Shown: positions 1 to 12,200, counted from the stretch's first letter. The stretch: 64,000 nucleotides of DNA from Eutreptiella sp. 'Long Island Sound 2002' (GCA_964036045.1 OZ038385.1:63517670-63581669), one strand, 5' to 3'. The notes: generated by a model not told the origin, from the letters alone. Made by a program: numbers and translations.

Positions 1-246
1 GGCATTCATTGACAGGACGCAGTCTTTTTTTTTTTCGGAACAATGGCAGGGGGCGACTGAGATCCAAGGGACTGTCCGGGATGGACAGGGTTCAGGACCC
101 TCCTCTTCTCGTTTCAAAGCATCCCCGGGCATGAGGATCTTGGGGCGGGATCACATGACGGCCCCTGTTGACGCCGCGCAAATCGGGGCATCGCACTGGT
201 GCAGGAACATTTTTCAGTGTACCACCACCAACTTCCTGGTCCACAG
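1..246 (+). other. Last intron of the glyoxalase II gene (partial)
   Basis: Non-coding sequence upstream of the terminal glyoxalase II exon. It ends in a good acceptor (pyrimidine-rich stretch then cacag at 242-246). A T-run sits at about 25-34. The 5' exons of the gene lie to the left of the window. No other feature is visible. Confidence 0.6.
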
Positions 247-465
247 GTTGAGCCCGACAATAGCGCCCTTCAAGCCAAGGTGAAGTGGGTGCAGGACCAG
301 CGAGCGCAGGGCCTGCCCACTGTGCCGTCTACTCTTGGAGAAGAGCAGGCTTATAACCCTTTCATGCGCTGTGGCCAGGCCTCCGTGATGGCTCGTGTGG
401 GTGCATCAAGCCCTGTGGACAGCATGCACCTGCTGCGAGAGGGAAAGAACCGGGGCCAGATCTAG
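247..465 (+). CDS. HAGH: Hydroxyacylglutathione hydrolase (glyoxalase II), C-terminal exon
   Basis: Terminal exon of 72 codons plus TAG. Glyoxalase II hydrolyses S-D-lactoylglutathione to D-lactate and glutathione, the second step of methylglyoxal detoxification. The translation carries the family's C-terminal hallmarks: VEPDNSAL, then the almost invariant block GLPTVPSTLGEEQAYNPFMR, then SPVDSMHLLREGKN. From memory of the human enzyme, its glutathione-contacting Arg and Lys sit in an R-x-x-K motif near the C terminus, and the same spacing is present here (REGK). The metal-binding beta-lactamase-fold domain would be in earlier exons outside the window. The exon starts in phase 0 after cacag at 246. 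The protein ends a few residues shorter than the human enzyme. Confident of the family; mitochondrial versus cytosolic location cannot be judged. Confidence 0.88.
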   Translation, partial: VEPDNSALQAKVKWVQDQRAQGLPTVPSTLGEEQAYNPFMRCGQASVMARVGASSPVDSMHLLREGKNRGQI

Positions 466-772
466 CGTTCAGCCGAGGAACAACTACTCCCACAACGACG
501 AGGACAGCAACAACCCGCTTGAAGTGCAGGTGATCCAATTGGAGCATGTCACCTCAAAGCATCAACAGATTCTGGGGGGAGGGCAATGGAAAGGTAGAAA
601 GATCAAGCAGATGCAATGATAAACAATGGAACCATCAGTCACACTTCTCTCAGAAATAAGCCCGTATGCGTGTGTTTTTCCCCTTCTTTGGGGGGTGGGG
701 CGCGAACCCACCCCTACTTGCCCAGCTCTTGAAGCTCTTGTGAGACAATTTGAACAAGATTAGTCTTCTGGA
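466..772. other. 3' flank of the glyoxalase II gene
   Basis: Presumed 3' UTR and downstream spacer. No canonical AATAAA was seen; a gataaa-like string lies near 619-625. A short ORF here shares sequence with the exon in another frame and was not accepted as a gene. Confidence 0.4.
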
Positions 773-890
773 GGTGTGGCCCATCGAGTTGGGGATATGG
801 ACTCCCACGCTTTGGTGTGGCCCCTCCAGTTGGGGATGTGGACTCCTAGGCTCCAGTGTGGCTCCTCAATTTGGGGATATGGACTCCCAC
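773..890. repeat. 41-bp minisatellite, about three units
   Basis: Units begin at 773, 814 and 855, each starting near GTGTGGC and containing a TTGGGGATRTGGACTCC core. Period is 41 bp for the first two units. The third is cut off after 36 bp, exactly where the left arm of the foldback element begins, so the element may have inserted into or beside the array. Confidence 0.75.
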
Positions 891-2679
891 GGCATTATCG
901 TTGGACTTTTTGCTGTCTTGAACGGCGCCCGTGGCTTGAACTCGTGTCAGTCCTCCATTGCAGCGTTCAGCGTTCGTGTCCAGCTTGCTGTTTGAGGGTG
1001 TCCGGCAAAATTGATGGTTGGTACGGCTTGTGAGTAATTCCTCCAGGTTGTTTAGGCCGACTGTCCTTTATCAAAGTCAATGGACTCATTAGGGTGTTGA
1101 CGTGGTGGATAATGGTTTCATCTTGGAGTTGTGGAAGCAGGCCACGGTCGCAACGCTTGTGCTTTGAGCCTGGTGATTTGGTGAGTTTTTTGATGGGTGC
1201 CGTAGCGTTGTTATTCAAGCGGAAGCTCGGACCACCGGAAAGACATTGATCCACCGTTGTTAGGCATTCTTGTCTATCAAGCGGGGCATAGGGAGTTTTG
1301 ATGCAGTTTGCTGAAGATTCGGTCTAAGCGTTGTTTCTCTTCAAAGTTGCTGATAAAGCACTGTATAGTTGTCTGTAGCAGCAGGCAGTTGTTGAATAGG
1401 CTCCACATTGCCAAACGTTGCATTGTGTTGCTGTAACAGCAAGTATTATCTCCAAAGTCACGCTCAGCACGGCTGACTGCCTGTGATGGCTAGACTCAAA
1501 ATTTGGGTGCAGTTTTTAGTAATGGGTCATGCCCAGGACCCCAATCCAATTACGATCTATAGAAATAAAAAAAAAAAAAACACCCAAAAAGTGAATTTCA
1601 TGCAAGCATTATGTAAGTTGTGGATTGGAAAGAAGCCAAGGGTACTCTAAGCATGCAAACACTCATTATGGCATCATGTTGCATACCGCACACACATGCA
1701 TGTACTAGCATACTAGTGATTGCTGCGGTATACAAGTGGCCTCAAGAGTACATGCAACAAGACATACAGAGCACTTGTTGCCACCAACTTTGGGTCTCAA
1801 TGTGTCCTATAAACGGACACATGGTATGGACACATTGATGCTAAACTCTCATTACTGCCGTGATATGAGCTGCCAAATGCAACCCAAGGTAGTTGAATGC
1901 AATGCTTCCCGGGAAAACTCGATTGATCAAGATAAATGAAGCATGGAGCTTCATACTTTGGATACTTTTGGGTGTCATCCATGCCAAAATTGCCAACCTC
2001 GACTACTCAATTCACAAAACTCACAAGTTGTAGCAATATCGCCGGCAATTTAGCAGCTGACGGAATCAATTGTATTTCTTTGTAATTGTGATTCGTTGGT
2101 TGGCCCGCTTGTCAATAGAAAAAAGCCCGCAGCTGTGCAGGACTCATTACAACATGGCAAGTGTGTGTGTGTGTGTATGTGTGTGTGTATGTGTATGTAT
2201 GTGCATGTGTATGTGTATGTGTATGTGTAGGTGTATGTGTATGTGTATGTGTGTGTAATAAGCAACCTTCCGTGGTAGCCTCCAGGGTTGCGAGCCTCAC
2301 TTTGGTCAGAAAAGGTTACCCAATACAAGTCCAAAAAGCGGCTAGCGGCTTAACTTGACAGGACCCATAAATCAATTACCATCAATGATATGTGCGATCA
2401 ATTGCATTGAAAAATTTTTGGGCACTGAAATTGTCAACCAAAAAATCCATGGTGATTTTTCAGACGTCTTTGCACATGCCGATTCCAAAATTTCCAAGTT
2501 CACTTTAGTAAGTATTGGAGGTCATTTGCATTAAAGATTTGCCCGCTCTCACAGTATAGTTACTCGTGTCGGAAGAATTGGCAATCGGTTTAGAAAAACA
2601 CACCACCACACACTCACCATAATAGTAAGACAACGTTGCAATCAACAGTTAAAGAGAGACCGGAAACAATTTCATTTCA
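891..2679 (+). repeat. Left arm of the foldback element
   Basis: Long inverted repeat arm. It contains an A-run at 1567-1580, a 95-codon frame on the minus strand at 967-1254, and a GT/GTAT-rich microsatellite at about 2159-2258. The mirrored positions in the right arm hold the same sequence in reverse complement. Confidence 0.85.
2158..2258. repeat. (GT)n/(GTATGT)n microsatellite in the left arm
   Basis: About 100 bp of alternating GT with periodic GTAT units. It mirrors the CA-rich tract at about 3250-3347 in the right arm. The two differ slightly in unit order (GTAGGT here versus uniform units opposite), a visible divergence between the arms. Confidence 0.9.
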
Positions 2680-2827
2680 AATCGGTCGCTTGGTACGGCG
2701 AGAGCAGGCCAACAAAATCTGTGAAGAATATAGAGTTGTTCACCAAACTTCGTGGGCGCTCACTCTAGATGGACACTGTATTTTTCAAGAAGTGATTTAC
2801 CATGTGCGCTCACATGGTCTAAATGTA
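2680..2827. other. Spacer (loop) between the foldback arms
   Basis: 148 bp of single-copy sequence between the arms. It lies inside a 64-codon open frame (2636-2830, plus) that begins in the left arm. The coded peptide (core RREQANKICEEYRVVHQTSW) is not recognised. The frame may be a relic of the element's original gene or chance. Confidence 0.6.
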
Positions 2828-3258
2828 TGAAATGAAATTGTTTCCGGTCTCTCTTTAAGTGTTGATTGCAATGTTGTTTTACTATTATGGTGAGTGTGTG
2901 GTGGTGTGTTTTTCTAAACCGATTGCCAATTCTTCCGACACGAGTAACTATACTGTGAGAGCGGGCAAATCTTTAATGCAAATGACCTCCAATACTTACT
3001 AAAGTGAACTTGGAAATTTTGGAATCGGCATGTGCAAAGACGTCTGAAAAATCACCATGGATTTTTTGGTTGACAATTTCAGTGCCCAAAAATTTTTCAA
3101 TGCAATTGATCGCACATATCATTGATGGTAATTGATTTATGGGTCCTGTCAAGTTAAGCCGCTAGCCGCTTTTTGGACTTGTATTGGGTAACCTTTTCTG
3201 ACCAAAGTGAGGCTCGCAACCCTGGAGGCTACCACGGAAGGTTGCTTATTACACACAC

Positions 3259-3301
<43 letters not shown>

Positions 3302-4613
3302 TGCACATACATACACATACACACACACATACACACACACACACACTTGCCATGTTGTAATGAGTCCTGCACAGCTGCGGGCTTTTTTCTATTGACAAGC
3401 GGGCCAACCAACGAATCACAATTACAAAGAAATACAATTGATTCCGTCAGCTGCTAAATTGCCGGCGATATTGCTACAACTTGTGAGTTTTGTGAATTGA
3501 GTAGTCGAGGTTGACAATTTTGGCATGGATGACACCCAAAAGTATCCAAAGTATGAAGCTCCATGCTTCATTTATCTTGATCAATCGAGTTTTCCCGGGA
3601 AGCATTGCATTCAACTACCTTGGGTTGCATTTGGCGGCTCATATCACGGCAGTAATGAGAGTTTAGCATCAATGTGTCCATACCATGTGTCCGTTTATAG
3701 GACACATTGAGACCCAAAGTTGGTGGCAACAAGTGCTCTGTATGTCTTGTTGCATGTACTCTTGAGGCCACTTGTATACCGCAGCAATCACTAGTATGCT
3801 AGTACATGCATGTGTGTGCGGTATGCAACATGATGCCATAATGAGTGTTTGCATGCTTAGAGTACCCTTGGCTTCTTTCCAATCCACAACTTACATAATG
3901 CTTGCATGAAATTCACTTTTTGGGTGTTTTTTTTTTTATTTCTATAGATCGTAATTGGATTGGGGTCCTGGGCATGACCCATTACTAAAAACTGCACCCA
4001 AATTTTGAGTCTAGCCATCACAGGCAGTCAGCCGTGCTGAGCGTGACTTTGGAGATAATACTTGCTGTTACAGCAACACAATGCAACGTTTGGCAATGTG
4101 GAGCCTATTCAACAACTGCCTGCTGCTACAGACAACTATACAGTGCTTTATCAGCAACTTTGAAGAGAAACAACGCTTAGACCGAATCTTCAGCAAACTG
4201 CATCAAAACTCCCTATGCCCCGCTTGATAGACAAGAATGCCTAACAACGGTGGATCAATGTCTTTCCGGTGGTCCGAGCTTCCGCTTGAATAACAACGCT
4301 ACGGCACTCATCAAAAAACTCACCAAATCACCAGGCTCAAAGCACAAGCGTTGCGACCGTGGCCTGCTTCCACAACTCCAAGATGAAACCATTATCCACC
4401 ACGTCAACACCCTAATGAGTCCATTGACTCTGATAAAGGACAGTCGGCCTAAACAACCTGGAGGAATTACTCACAAGCCGTACCAACCATCAATTTTGCC
4501 GGACGCCCTCAAACAGCAAGCTGGACACGAACGCTGAACGCTGCAATGGAGGACTGACACGAGTTCAAGCCACGGGCGCCGTTCAAGACAGCGAAAAGTC
4601 CAATGACATTGCC
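2828..4613 (-). repeat. Right arm of the foldback element
   Basis: Reverse complement of the left arm. It includes the CA-rich tract at 3250-3347, a T-run near 3930 and the 95-codon plus-strand frame 4250-4537 that mirrors 967-1254. A Pro to Leu difference between the two copies (alanine-rich stretch after the asparagine run) shows the arms are close but not identical. Confidence 0.85.
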
Positions 4614-7600
4614 ATTCAAATATTATTCGGAAAACCTGCATCCTCAAAGCTTTCAAACATGATTTCCTTCAATGCGTTCCATCTCTTGTATTGCGTGGTG
4701 CACCTTGACAATTGCAATATGCCACATGCTAAATGCTTAGGAAGCCAAAAAAACCCCCGGTACGGAACCAAAAACTTGTGAAAAGTCGCCAAAACTAGGG
4801 TTCGAGTATTTGTCGACATCCAAAACTTCGCAGTGTGTGCGCACTGCGCGCATGGCATTCCCTCTGTACGCACATGAAACCCCTTCAGGTTGTGTTTTTT
4901 ACCTATTGTGCGCCAAAGACCGTCTAGGCGCACCCTGACAGTCAAATTGAGGCGGCATCAATGTAATGTGGAGGAAGGTGCAAGGCTGAGACGTTTTTAG
5001 GGGGTAGAATGCAAATTCAGAACTGAAGATAAACAATTTGTGGCCCTTGGATGGAGGCTGTGAGAAGCACATTTATGTCATGGAATATCTATTTGGGCTG
5101 TGGCACAGGGTTCCGTGCTCCAGGAAGGGGAAATGGCCAGGACACCGTCTCAACGGTCCGGCTGAGGCCCCTGTCCGTGGTTGGCCACTTTCGCCCCCTC
5201 TAGCCCCTCATCGCCCCTATCCGGTGCTATCCCGTGCGGGGCAGAGGTCTTTGCATACAACTACAATAAGGTCACATTGCACATCCCCCACAATGTTATT
5301 GACCAACTATACAGTGGTACATGGCATCTGCTTCTGAATTTGTTCGATTGGGTACCACGTTGCAAAGCCTGTTCCACTGAATGAGGCACCTGCATGGCAT
5401 CTCGCACAGACGGGCAGCACGCAATCCTCGAGTGGTAGACAGATATTGCCATTCATGGTATCCATTCCCTCGCCCAGTGCACACGAGCTTCTGTCCGAGC
5501 CTTGGACACTGCACTCATTAAACCCCATGAAGCCACAATGCATTCCTCGTCCTGCACCACATGGAATGCTTGTACACAGAACCTTGCACACTGTGCGCAA
5601 GTGCGCAGGGAGCAATGAGTGTTGTTCCGCTACATGCCAGAGAATACTCAAATTCACAGCTGACACACGAGGGGCTGAAGAAAATTTTACCACATCTTTC
5701 ATCAAAAATCACATTTGTTTTTGGAATGTTTCACCTTTGAGCTGAAGCCACGTTTTATCAACAATGAGTCCCTCCAATTCCCTCCATTTTCCAATTTGGA
5801 TGGCAAATGAGGTGTGGGGGGATTTTGGGCTGCACGCCAGCAAAACCACATGACAACACACGCCACATCACCACATTACCACATGTCAGAAATTCGAGAA
5901 TCGGGATCGATCTGCCAATGACAGCGATGTAATCCTTACTGTCGCGCGCGCTGCGCGGTGCAGGCTCCCTCACCTCAGACGCATGGTACTGTAAATTCAC
6001 TGGCACAAGAACCCCCTTACCAAGGGCGAAATTCCTGATATGGGCTGCCCCCTACTACGATGTCCTGCCCCTACGCAACTCGCAAGACCCAATTTTGCGG
6101 CAATTTTGGATGATCCCGACAATAGAAATCTGAGTGCCGATGTGCTGCGGCGCAGCCGGGGTGATGCCCCCTCCGGAAGCGGGGTGCCTCCCACGCAACT
6201 GGCAAAACACCAAAATCCCTCCAAATCCGAACCCCCTACGCCGCTGTGCTCCTTATGTGTGCCAGTGAATTTATGGTATCCTCCACAATGTGGCTGACCA
6301 GTCAGGGCTCTTCAAGCTCCAACATGCACGCCTCCTGCTCTGCAGGAAGGTGCCGGAATCCGAGACTTGGGGTTGTCCGGAGGGGTGGGTGATGGGGTTC
6401 CAGGGAGCCTAAGTTGGGGTGTATCTTCGCTTTCTGCCAAGGAAGGGATGTGCCAAATGTGGGTCGGAACGTCCAGCGCAATCCACAGCCCCTTGCCCCC
6501 CGTCGCCACGTTGGCACAACACTACCGAGGAACCCATATCGACCCTGGCTGAGCGGGGGGGCAACGCTTAGGTTTGGCAGCCACGGCGCCAGAAAGGGCT
6601 CAATCAGCCCCACTGTGTCGCCAGCCCCTTCCTGCAGGCGATGTCGACCGTCCTGTGGGACCAGCGTCATTATCGACCGGGCACTCACAGAGGCAAGTGG
6701 ATGGGAGGCCACACATCAGCTATGTGTCTCGGTGCAGCAGTTGACCCGAAAATCCCATGTCTGCACCGACAGAGTGAGCACAGTCCGGTTTTGCAGTGAA
6801 ATTGTGAGCACATCGCGCAGTCCCAGGGAAGCGCATCTGGGACCCACACTAAGTCGTAAGCCGCCAGACCAACAGCGGCATGGTTTCAATGGACAGAAGG
6901 TTACGGAGTTGGAACGACCCAATTCGGATGATGACAGATGAGCACCGCACTGCCTTTGCAACACAAGTATTTTGTGCTGTGTTGCTGGCGCTACTGCATA
7001 CATGAATACAAGTGAGTGAAGGTTGAAGAACAAATGATCAGGTCAGGATTGAGAGGTGCTTGCAGACAGAGCAGGAGGAGCAGCTGCACATGCACGTGCG
7101 CCTGGGTGAAGGGATAATTTACCACCAAGAAAAAAAATCGCAGTGTGAGCTCCAGGCGGTGCCCCTTGCGCAACAAGCAATGTTTCACCGCTTGACCAGC
7201 GGATGGTTGTTGGGGGTGACAGGTGCACCGTGCACACACAGTGCGCATCCTAGGCAGTAACACAGCTTTCATCCCCCCAAATCGACCGTCACAGAAAGGT
7301 CCGGGTAGCGTTTTCACGCCGAAGATCTATGCCCCGCAAAATGCTTTCCTTTCCCCCTTGCTGCTTTTCATACTCTGCAAGGCTTCGACTGCGGAATATC
7401 AGTTCAAACTGAGAACCTGATCAGATGCCCATTTGCTGGCTGTTTTCTTGGTGCCCATGTTGCTATGCCATTGCATCCCTGCTGGGTGCTGTGGCTGGGC
7501 GTCCCCGGTGCCGACAGGGCTGGAGGCTCTGTTGCTGCCTGTGATGATGTTTGTTCAGTGGTAGCTTCAGTGGTAGCGTGCAGAATACGAAAAGCGGCAA

Positions 7601-8060
7601 AGAATCTGGAGTGCAGACAGCACAATTAGTGCTGTAGAACATACAGAGAAGGAAGCAAGCAAAACAATGGGATCAGGAAAATTATCCAGATAAAAAAAGC
7701 GCAGTGTGCGCACGGTGCGTCCCATTCCCCCTTGGACAGCGTCTTCAGGCGTTGGACCACAGGCTGGTTGTTGGGCAAAACCATAGACACATGTGCACCC
7801 CCCCCCCCAAAATATTTCGGCACTCTGCGCCAGGGGGTGTTGGGCCAAATGACCTCCTTTTTCCCAAACACGTTGAGGCTTCATGGGATGAGAAATCGGT
7901 GTTCACTGGGTGGCTTCCTGGAAAATGAGCAACCTTTTTAAGCCGAGCAAGCTTCACACCACTAGTGCAGAGGGCACGCACCACAGTCGTCCACAAATCT
8001 GGAAAGGGAATGTTCTCTCAAGTATCCCTCCCTGCTTTTCGTACTGCATGTCTCAATTAA
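4614..8060. other. Gene-free stretch, nothing recognised
   Basis: Open frames up to 175 codons (6414-6941 plus, with an overlapping 136-codon minus frame) occur but have no recognisable domain, no splice-site framework and composition like the surroundings. Short related segments with 'tggttgttggg' cores near 7200 and 7765 suggest old dispersed repeats. I see no RNA gene or clear regulatory element. Confidence 0.4.
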
Positions 8061-8248
8061 CCCCCCCCCCCCCCGTGTCCAGCGAACAATAAAGTGCTCA
8101 GAAAATACCGTCCGAACAGGACTGTTCGTTGGATACGCCAGTCGGTACCTAATTAATTCGGTACCTAAACCCGGTACAAAATTAATTAGACGGTCGGAAC
8201 GGAGGTGTTCGTTGGACAACGGAGTCGTTGGACCCGCGGGGGGGGGGG
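8061..8248. mobile_element. Small TIR element (MITE-like) with poly-C/poly-G ends
   Basis: Begins with a 14-C run (8061-8074) followed by gtgtCCAgCGAac. It ends with GTCGTTGGACCCGC and an 11-G run (8238-8248), so the termini are imperfect inverted repeats. The interior is AT-rich with repeated GGTACC/TAATTAA words. No coding capacity. No clear target duplication at the flanks (TTAA on the left, TCC on the right). Confidence 0.55.
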
Positions 8249-8548
8249 TCCAACATGCACCCCAATTCGTCCTACATGCCTGAAATTATGTCCTACAGCC
8301 ACCCCAGCTTGTCGCACAGCCATGAAAAGGCAATTCTGTCAACAAAAAATAGCGTCAGAAAAGCGCTATCTGACCCGGGGCCGGTTGTTGCGCAAGGGGG
8401 AGGAATGAGGGGGGCTTACAGTAGTCCGGACTCACAACACACATATATCACAAATAGGTGCACCAACTCCAAATTGGTCAGAATCTGTACAGCCTTGGAC
8501 TGCAGATACACGGTTCCAAGGAAACAGCTCAATTGTTGCATCAAATTA

Positions 8549-9274
8549 CCCCCCCCAGTTTGTAATAGCTACGCCAAAGTACGGAATTAATACGGTCCCT
8601 ACACCTACTGTAGCTTAGACAAGGGCGTGGCTTGCGCACGACACATACAACTACCGACACACACGTGAGTGAGTGCATGGTATGAGTACACCTTAACCTC
8701 CGCCCACGTTCCCAAAGGCATTGAAACACAAGGAAGCGTTTGAGACATGAATTTTCAGGTTCATACCCAAGTTCCTACAAGCAATGAGGCATGAGAAGCC
8801 TACAAATGTTCAGATTGGAAACCCTTCTTGCGATCATATACCATGCGGAACAACTGCACATGCTCACCACTTGAAGATGCCTTTGAAGATGCCTTTGCCC
8901 GAGGTTTAGGGGCTGGTTTTGGCTCGGGCAACTTCAAATTCTTGGGAATGAAATTGCCTTGCATGTGGTCTCTTGTAAAGTACAACTACCCATCAAAGAC
9001 ATGGGCCATTCCCCACACACCTTGGGCAGCCTTAGCCCAAATAACTTCATTGGGATTATCATCGGAGTCACGAGAATCATCACTTGAGGAAGAGAGGTCA
9101 GAAATGGGTTTATCCTCATGGTGTCCGTCCCCGAATCAGAATCAGTCACCAAACCCATGTGTTATGCGGCTGTACTACATTTGTACCGAATTAAAATTAG
9201 GTACCAAATTAATACGGTCCCTACGCCTACTGTAGCTTGGACAAGGGCGTAGCTATTACAAGGGGGGGGGGGGG
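8549..9274. mobile_element. ~726-bp TIR element with poly-C/poly-G termini and TA flanks
   Basis: The left end is a C-run then TTGTAATAGCTACGCC. The right end is the exact complement of those 16 bases followed by a 13-G run (9262-9274). Both ends abut TA (8547-8548 and 9275-9276), the target duplication typical of Tc1/mariner-like elements. A second near-identical sub-terminal segment (ACGGTCCCTAC...ACTGTAGCTT) occurs in direct orientation at about 8593-8620 and 9213-9241. The interior holds a broken minus-strand frame. Confidence 0.65.
8800..9108 (-). pseudogene. Broken ORF inside the 8.5-9.3 kb TIR element
   Basis: One continuous minus-strand frame interrupted by TAG at 8986-8988. Upstream of the stop it has an acidic serine-rich stretch (LSSSSDDSRDSDDN) followed by IWAKAAQGVWGMAHV. 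Downstream it has a Pro/Lys/Ala-rich stretch (PEPKPAPKPRAKASSKASS) and HVQLFRMVYDRKKG, ending at a TAG at 8800. This looks like a decayed element-coded protein; no family recognised. Confidence 0.35.
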
Positions 9275-12200
9275 TACATAGCAAGTGCCAAAGCACACAC
9301 ACAAACTGCCAGATAGTGGAAAGTGTTACGGGCCATAATGAGGGGTCACAGCACACAGCAGGTCTGTACATCATGCACACACATACAAACATGGGCTGCA
9401 GAGGGATGACTGTACGTTCAACCACACAAATCATGTCAAATTCATCCCCCTCTTTTGATGACAATAGCCCTCTGGAAAACCCTTGAGGTGCATTGCGCAT
9501 ACCTTGTTGATGAAGCAGCCTGCAGTCCACCTGAGCGGCAGTCCCACGGTGGCGGAGGGCACGGTGTATGTGCTCTCCGTTGCATCCCCCTTTGCCTCAG
9601 AAGAATGGCTTGACCAGTGCATAGATCCTTTCGCACCCCGCATCCGCGGTGTATACGTACGCCCAGATATTAAATTTATACGGTGCGGACCCCTACTGTA
9701 CATACCTTTGTGTCCGCAGTACCGAAAAAAGGACGTGCACAAGCACACATGTAGTGCAAAGCACAACCTCCCCCTGACCCATACATGCCCCGCAGACAAC
9801 AAAGCACAAGCACAAGGCTGGCACTGGGTGAATTCATCACCCCTCTGAGAAAAACCCTGTTGCTGTGCCACCAACAACCCAAACCAACTCAAAACCCCCA
9901 CGGCTTCATGTGCCATTACGTTTGGTATCGACTTAAAATTGGATGCCAATTGTCTGTGCGGCTCGCAAAGCGGCATGTGCATCATGCTAGCGCAGCAATC
10001 GTCACAGCGCTCTCCTGCGATTTGCAGCGATGCATGCTTTGCAACCGTCGTGCACTAAAAAGTCTCACAGTCAGAGCAGCAGTTTGAATGCAGCCCAAAT
10101 GCATAGAGAAGCAAACAAATCCCATTCCCAGCCAGCCAAAGGCGAAAACACACAACGTTCATTCAAAAATGGACGGTGGTGTTTGAACAGGACCTTGTCC
10201 GCGCATCAAGGGGGAGTAATAAGCCACTTGGGGCGGGGGCAAAAGAACTTCATGCCCCAAGAGGATGAGCAGTGTTTCCTCCCACTTGCCCCATTCTCCA
10301 CTCTGCCATCCTGGGTCCCTGGAAAGGTGAAGTTGGCCCAGAACTCACATCTTGCAGCCAAATTGCTGACAGCACTGTAACAGGTAGCGGTCAAAGGTAA
10401 CGGATGCCACCGCCAAAGTGCTTCCAGAAAACATTCACATTCAATATTGGTAACAATGCAAGGCGCAGAAAGCTGAAAGCTGGTGTACACAAAAGTGCAA
10501 TGGCACATGAGGAACCTAGCTTGTCAGAAAATGGCTGACATTCCTGCAGGCAGACAACGGAGGTGTGCTTAGCCAGAGCGCACCCTGGCCTCTACTTTTA
10601 GGTAAGTGCCTACACCTTAGTCCAAGGTCTACCATCCCTCCGAGAAGCCCCAAAGCAGACCAGATAGTTGCCACCCTACCAGCCAAACCAACCCAACAAC
10701 CTTCCGTGCAGAGCACACAGCAGACAACAACATCTGCTAATTCAGATTGCACAAAAAAAGAGGCACTGATTGTGCCTCATACACAGGTTTGGGTGTGAAT
10801 CAATACATTCAACACAATAGCAACTGTTTACATTCATCAATTGTGGTGAGGTGCTTGTGAAAAGCACAAACATCAACCCCATCCCCTCCATCATCTTGCA
10901 TGGCAGCCGTGTTGGTTGCATCAGAAAAAATGGTCCACACATGACGGGAAAATGATCCCATGGTGCATAAAGCCTCCGAAGGAAGAATTCTGTGAAGTGC
11001 CAAAATGTCCACTGGCTGATGGAACTTATTCGCACTGCCAGACCAGATGTTCTTCACCCACCCCAATGCCACAAATTAGCCAAAAAACGCTCAAAACTTG
11101 CCCTCTACCACCCATGCACATCATTGCTACCTGACACCTACCCCAAGGCAGAAATACTTGGATAGCACGTCTAGGCCCAAAAATTTGCCTGACACGTGCC
11201 CATTGCACAACGTACTGGGGAAAGGCCCACAGGCCCACTTTAACACTATTGTGCAGGGGGTCCAAGGAGTTGGGACGCGATGCTGTTTGCCGACTAGTCG
11301 TTGAGTGCACCCCATGAGATACAGTGATTCGCTTCCCAGTTAACCCGTTGTCGGCAATAAAATGCCAGCATTCCTCACAGGTCCCTCCCAGGGGGTAGGT
11401 TGCCTTAGAAAATTTTGGCACACGGGCAGACTGTAGACAGTGGGTGCAGAGTTACAGTTCAAAGTGCGACAGACAAGGTGTGTTCTGCACTTCTAGGGAA
11501 ACCCTATTCCCCAACCGAGCAGCTCATGAAGAATGAAGGGGCCTGAAGAAGGATTTAAAATTAGCCAAAAAAACGAAAAATAGAGCCCTAGGGCGCATGG
11601 AAAGCCTGCAAGGTCAAAAAGGACAGGAATGAAAGAAAACAAACCCGAGGGATATACAGCCAAGCGTGGTCACCCACCCCTGTTGCACAAGGATGGTCAA
11701 AGTGAGGGAAAACGACGGTCAGGGGTGATCCCTTGCACAGACAAGGCCGTGCCTATGTGTGACCCACAGGCAAAACGGTTCTTGGGGGTTTGGGCGGGAT
11801 TGCAGCAGCATTCCCTGACAAGTACATTCAAACGATCAGAATCAGTGGGTTGTGGTCTCAAGAAAACATTGTTTTGAGCAGCTCTTCACAGGCGTGATCC
11901 AGTCCCACTACAACCGGCCCACAAACATGACATCTTGTGTTCTGGATCACAGATACTGCGGTGAGAAAACCGATGGTCAGACGGGTACCACCGCGCATTA
12001 GACAAGGGCGTGCTGACGCGGGAGAGGGCGGTGGCGGGTATGGCGGAACATTGGATAGCGTCCGACTTCCGAGACCGGGCACGACGACATAAACCGGGGC
12101 CGAGCCGCAACGGGGCTGGTCATACGAACACACGACAACGGCAGGGGATTTGGACGCATCAAATAGTACAACCAGATGAGGGGCAAACATGATCAGATGG

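Larger units (their letters stand above)
891..4613. mobile_element. Foldback-type element with ~1.79-kb inverted arms
   Basis: Positions 891-2679 and 2828-4613 are near-perfect inverted copies (paired coordinates sum to about 5504-5507 throughout), separated by a 148-bp single-copy spacer. The outer ends read GGCATTATCGTTGGAC on the left and GGCAATGTCATTGGAC on the right read inward, and similarity stops there on both sides. Arms differ only by scattered substitutions and small microsatellite length changes, so the structure is recent. Each arm carries a 95-codon open frame read outward (967-1254 minus, 4250-4537 plus) and other mirrored short frames; none is recognised as a transposase. No target-site duplication was obvious. 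Best described as a large-TIR or foldback DNA element, possibly non-autonomous. Confidence 0.8.

Noticed and set aside
2050-3457. Frames coding runs of Cys-Val or His-Thr-Tyr
   Set aside because: Translations of GT/CA microsatellites in the foldback arms.
891-4613. Palindrome as a sequencing or assembly artefact
   Set aside because: Arms differ by substitutions and microsatellite length, have a unique spacer and end at matching terminal sequences, unlike a chimeric read-through palindrome. Not excluded completely without reads.
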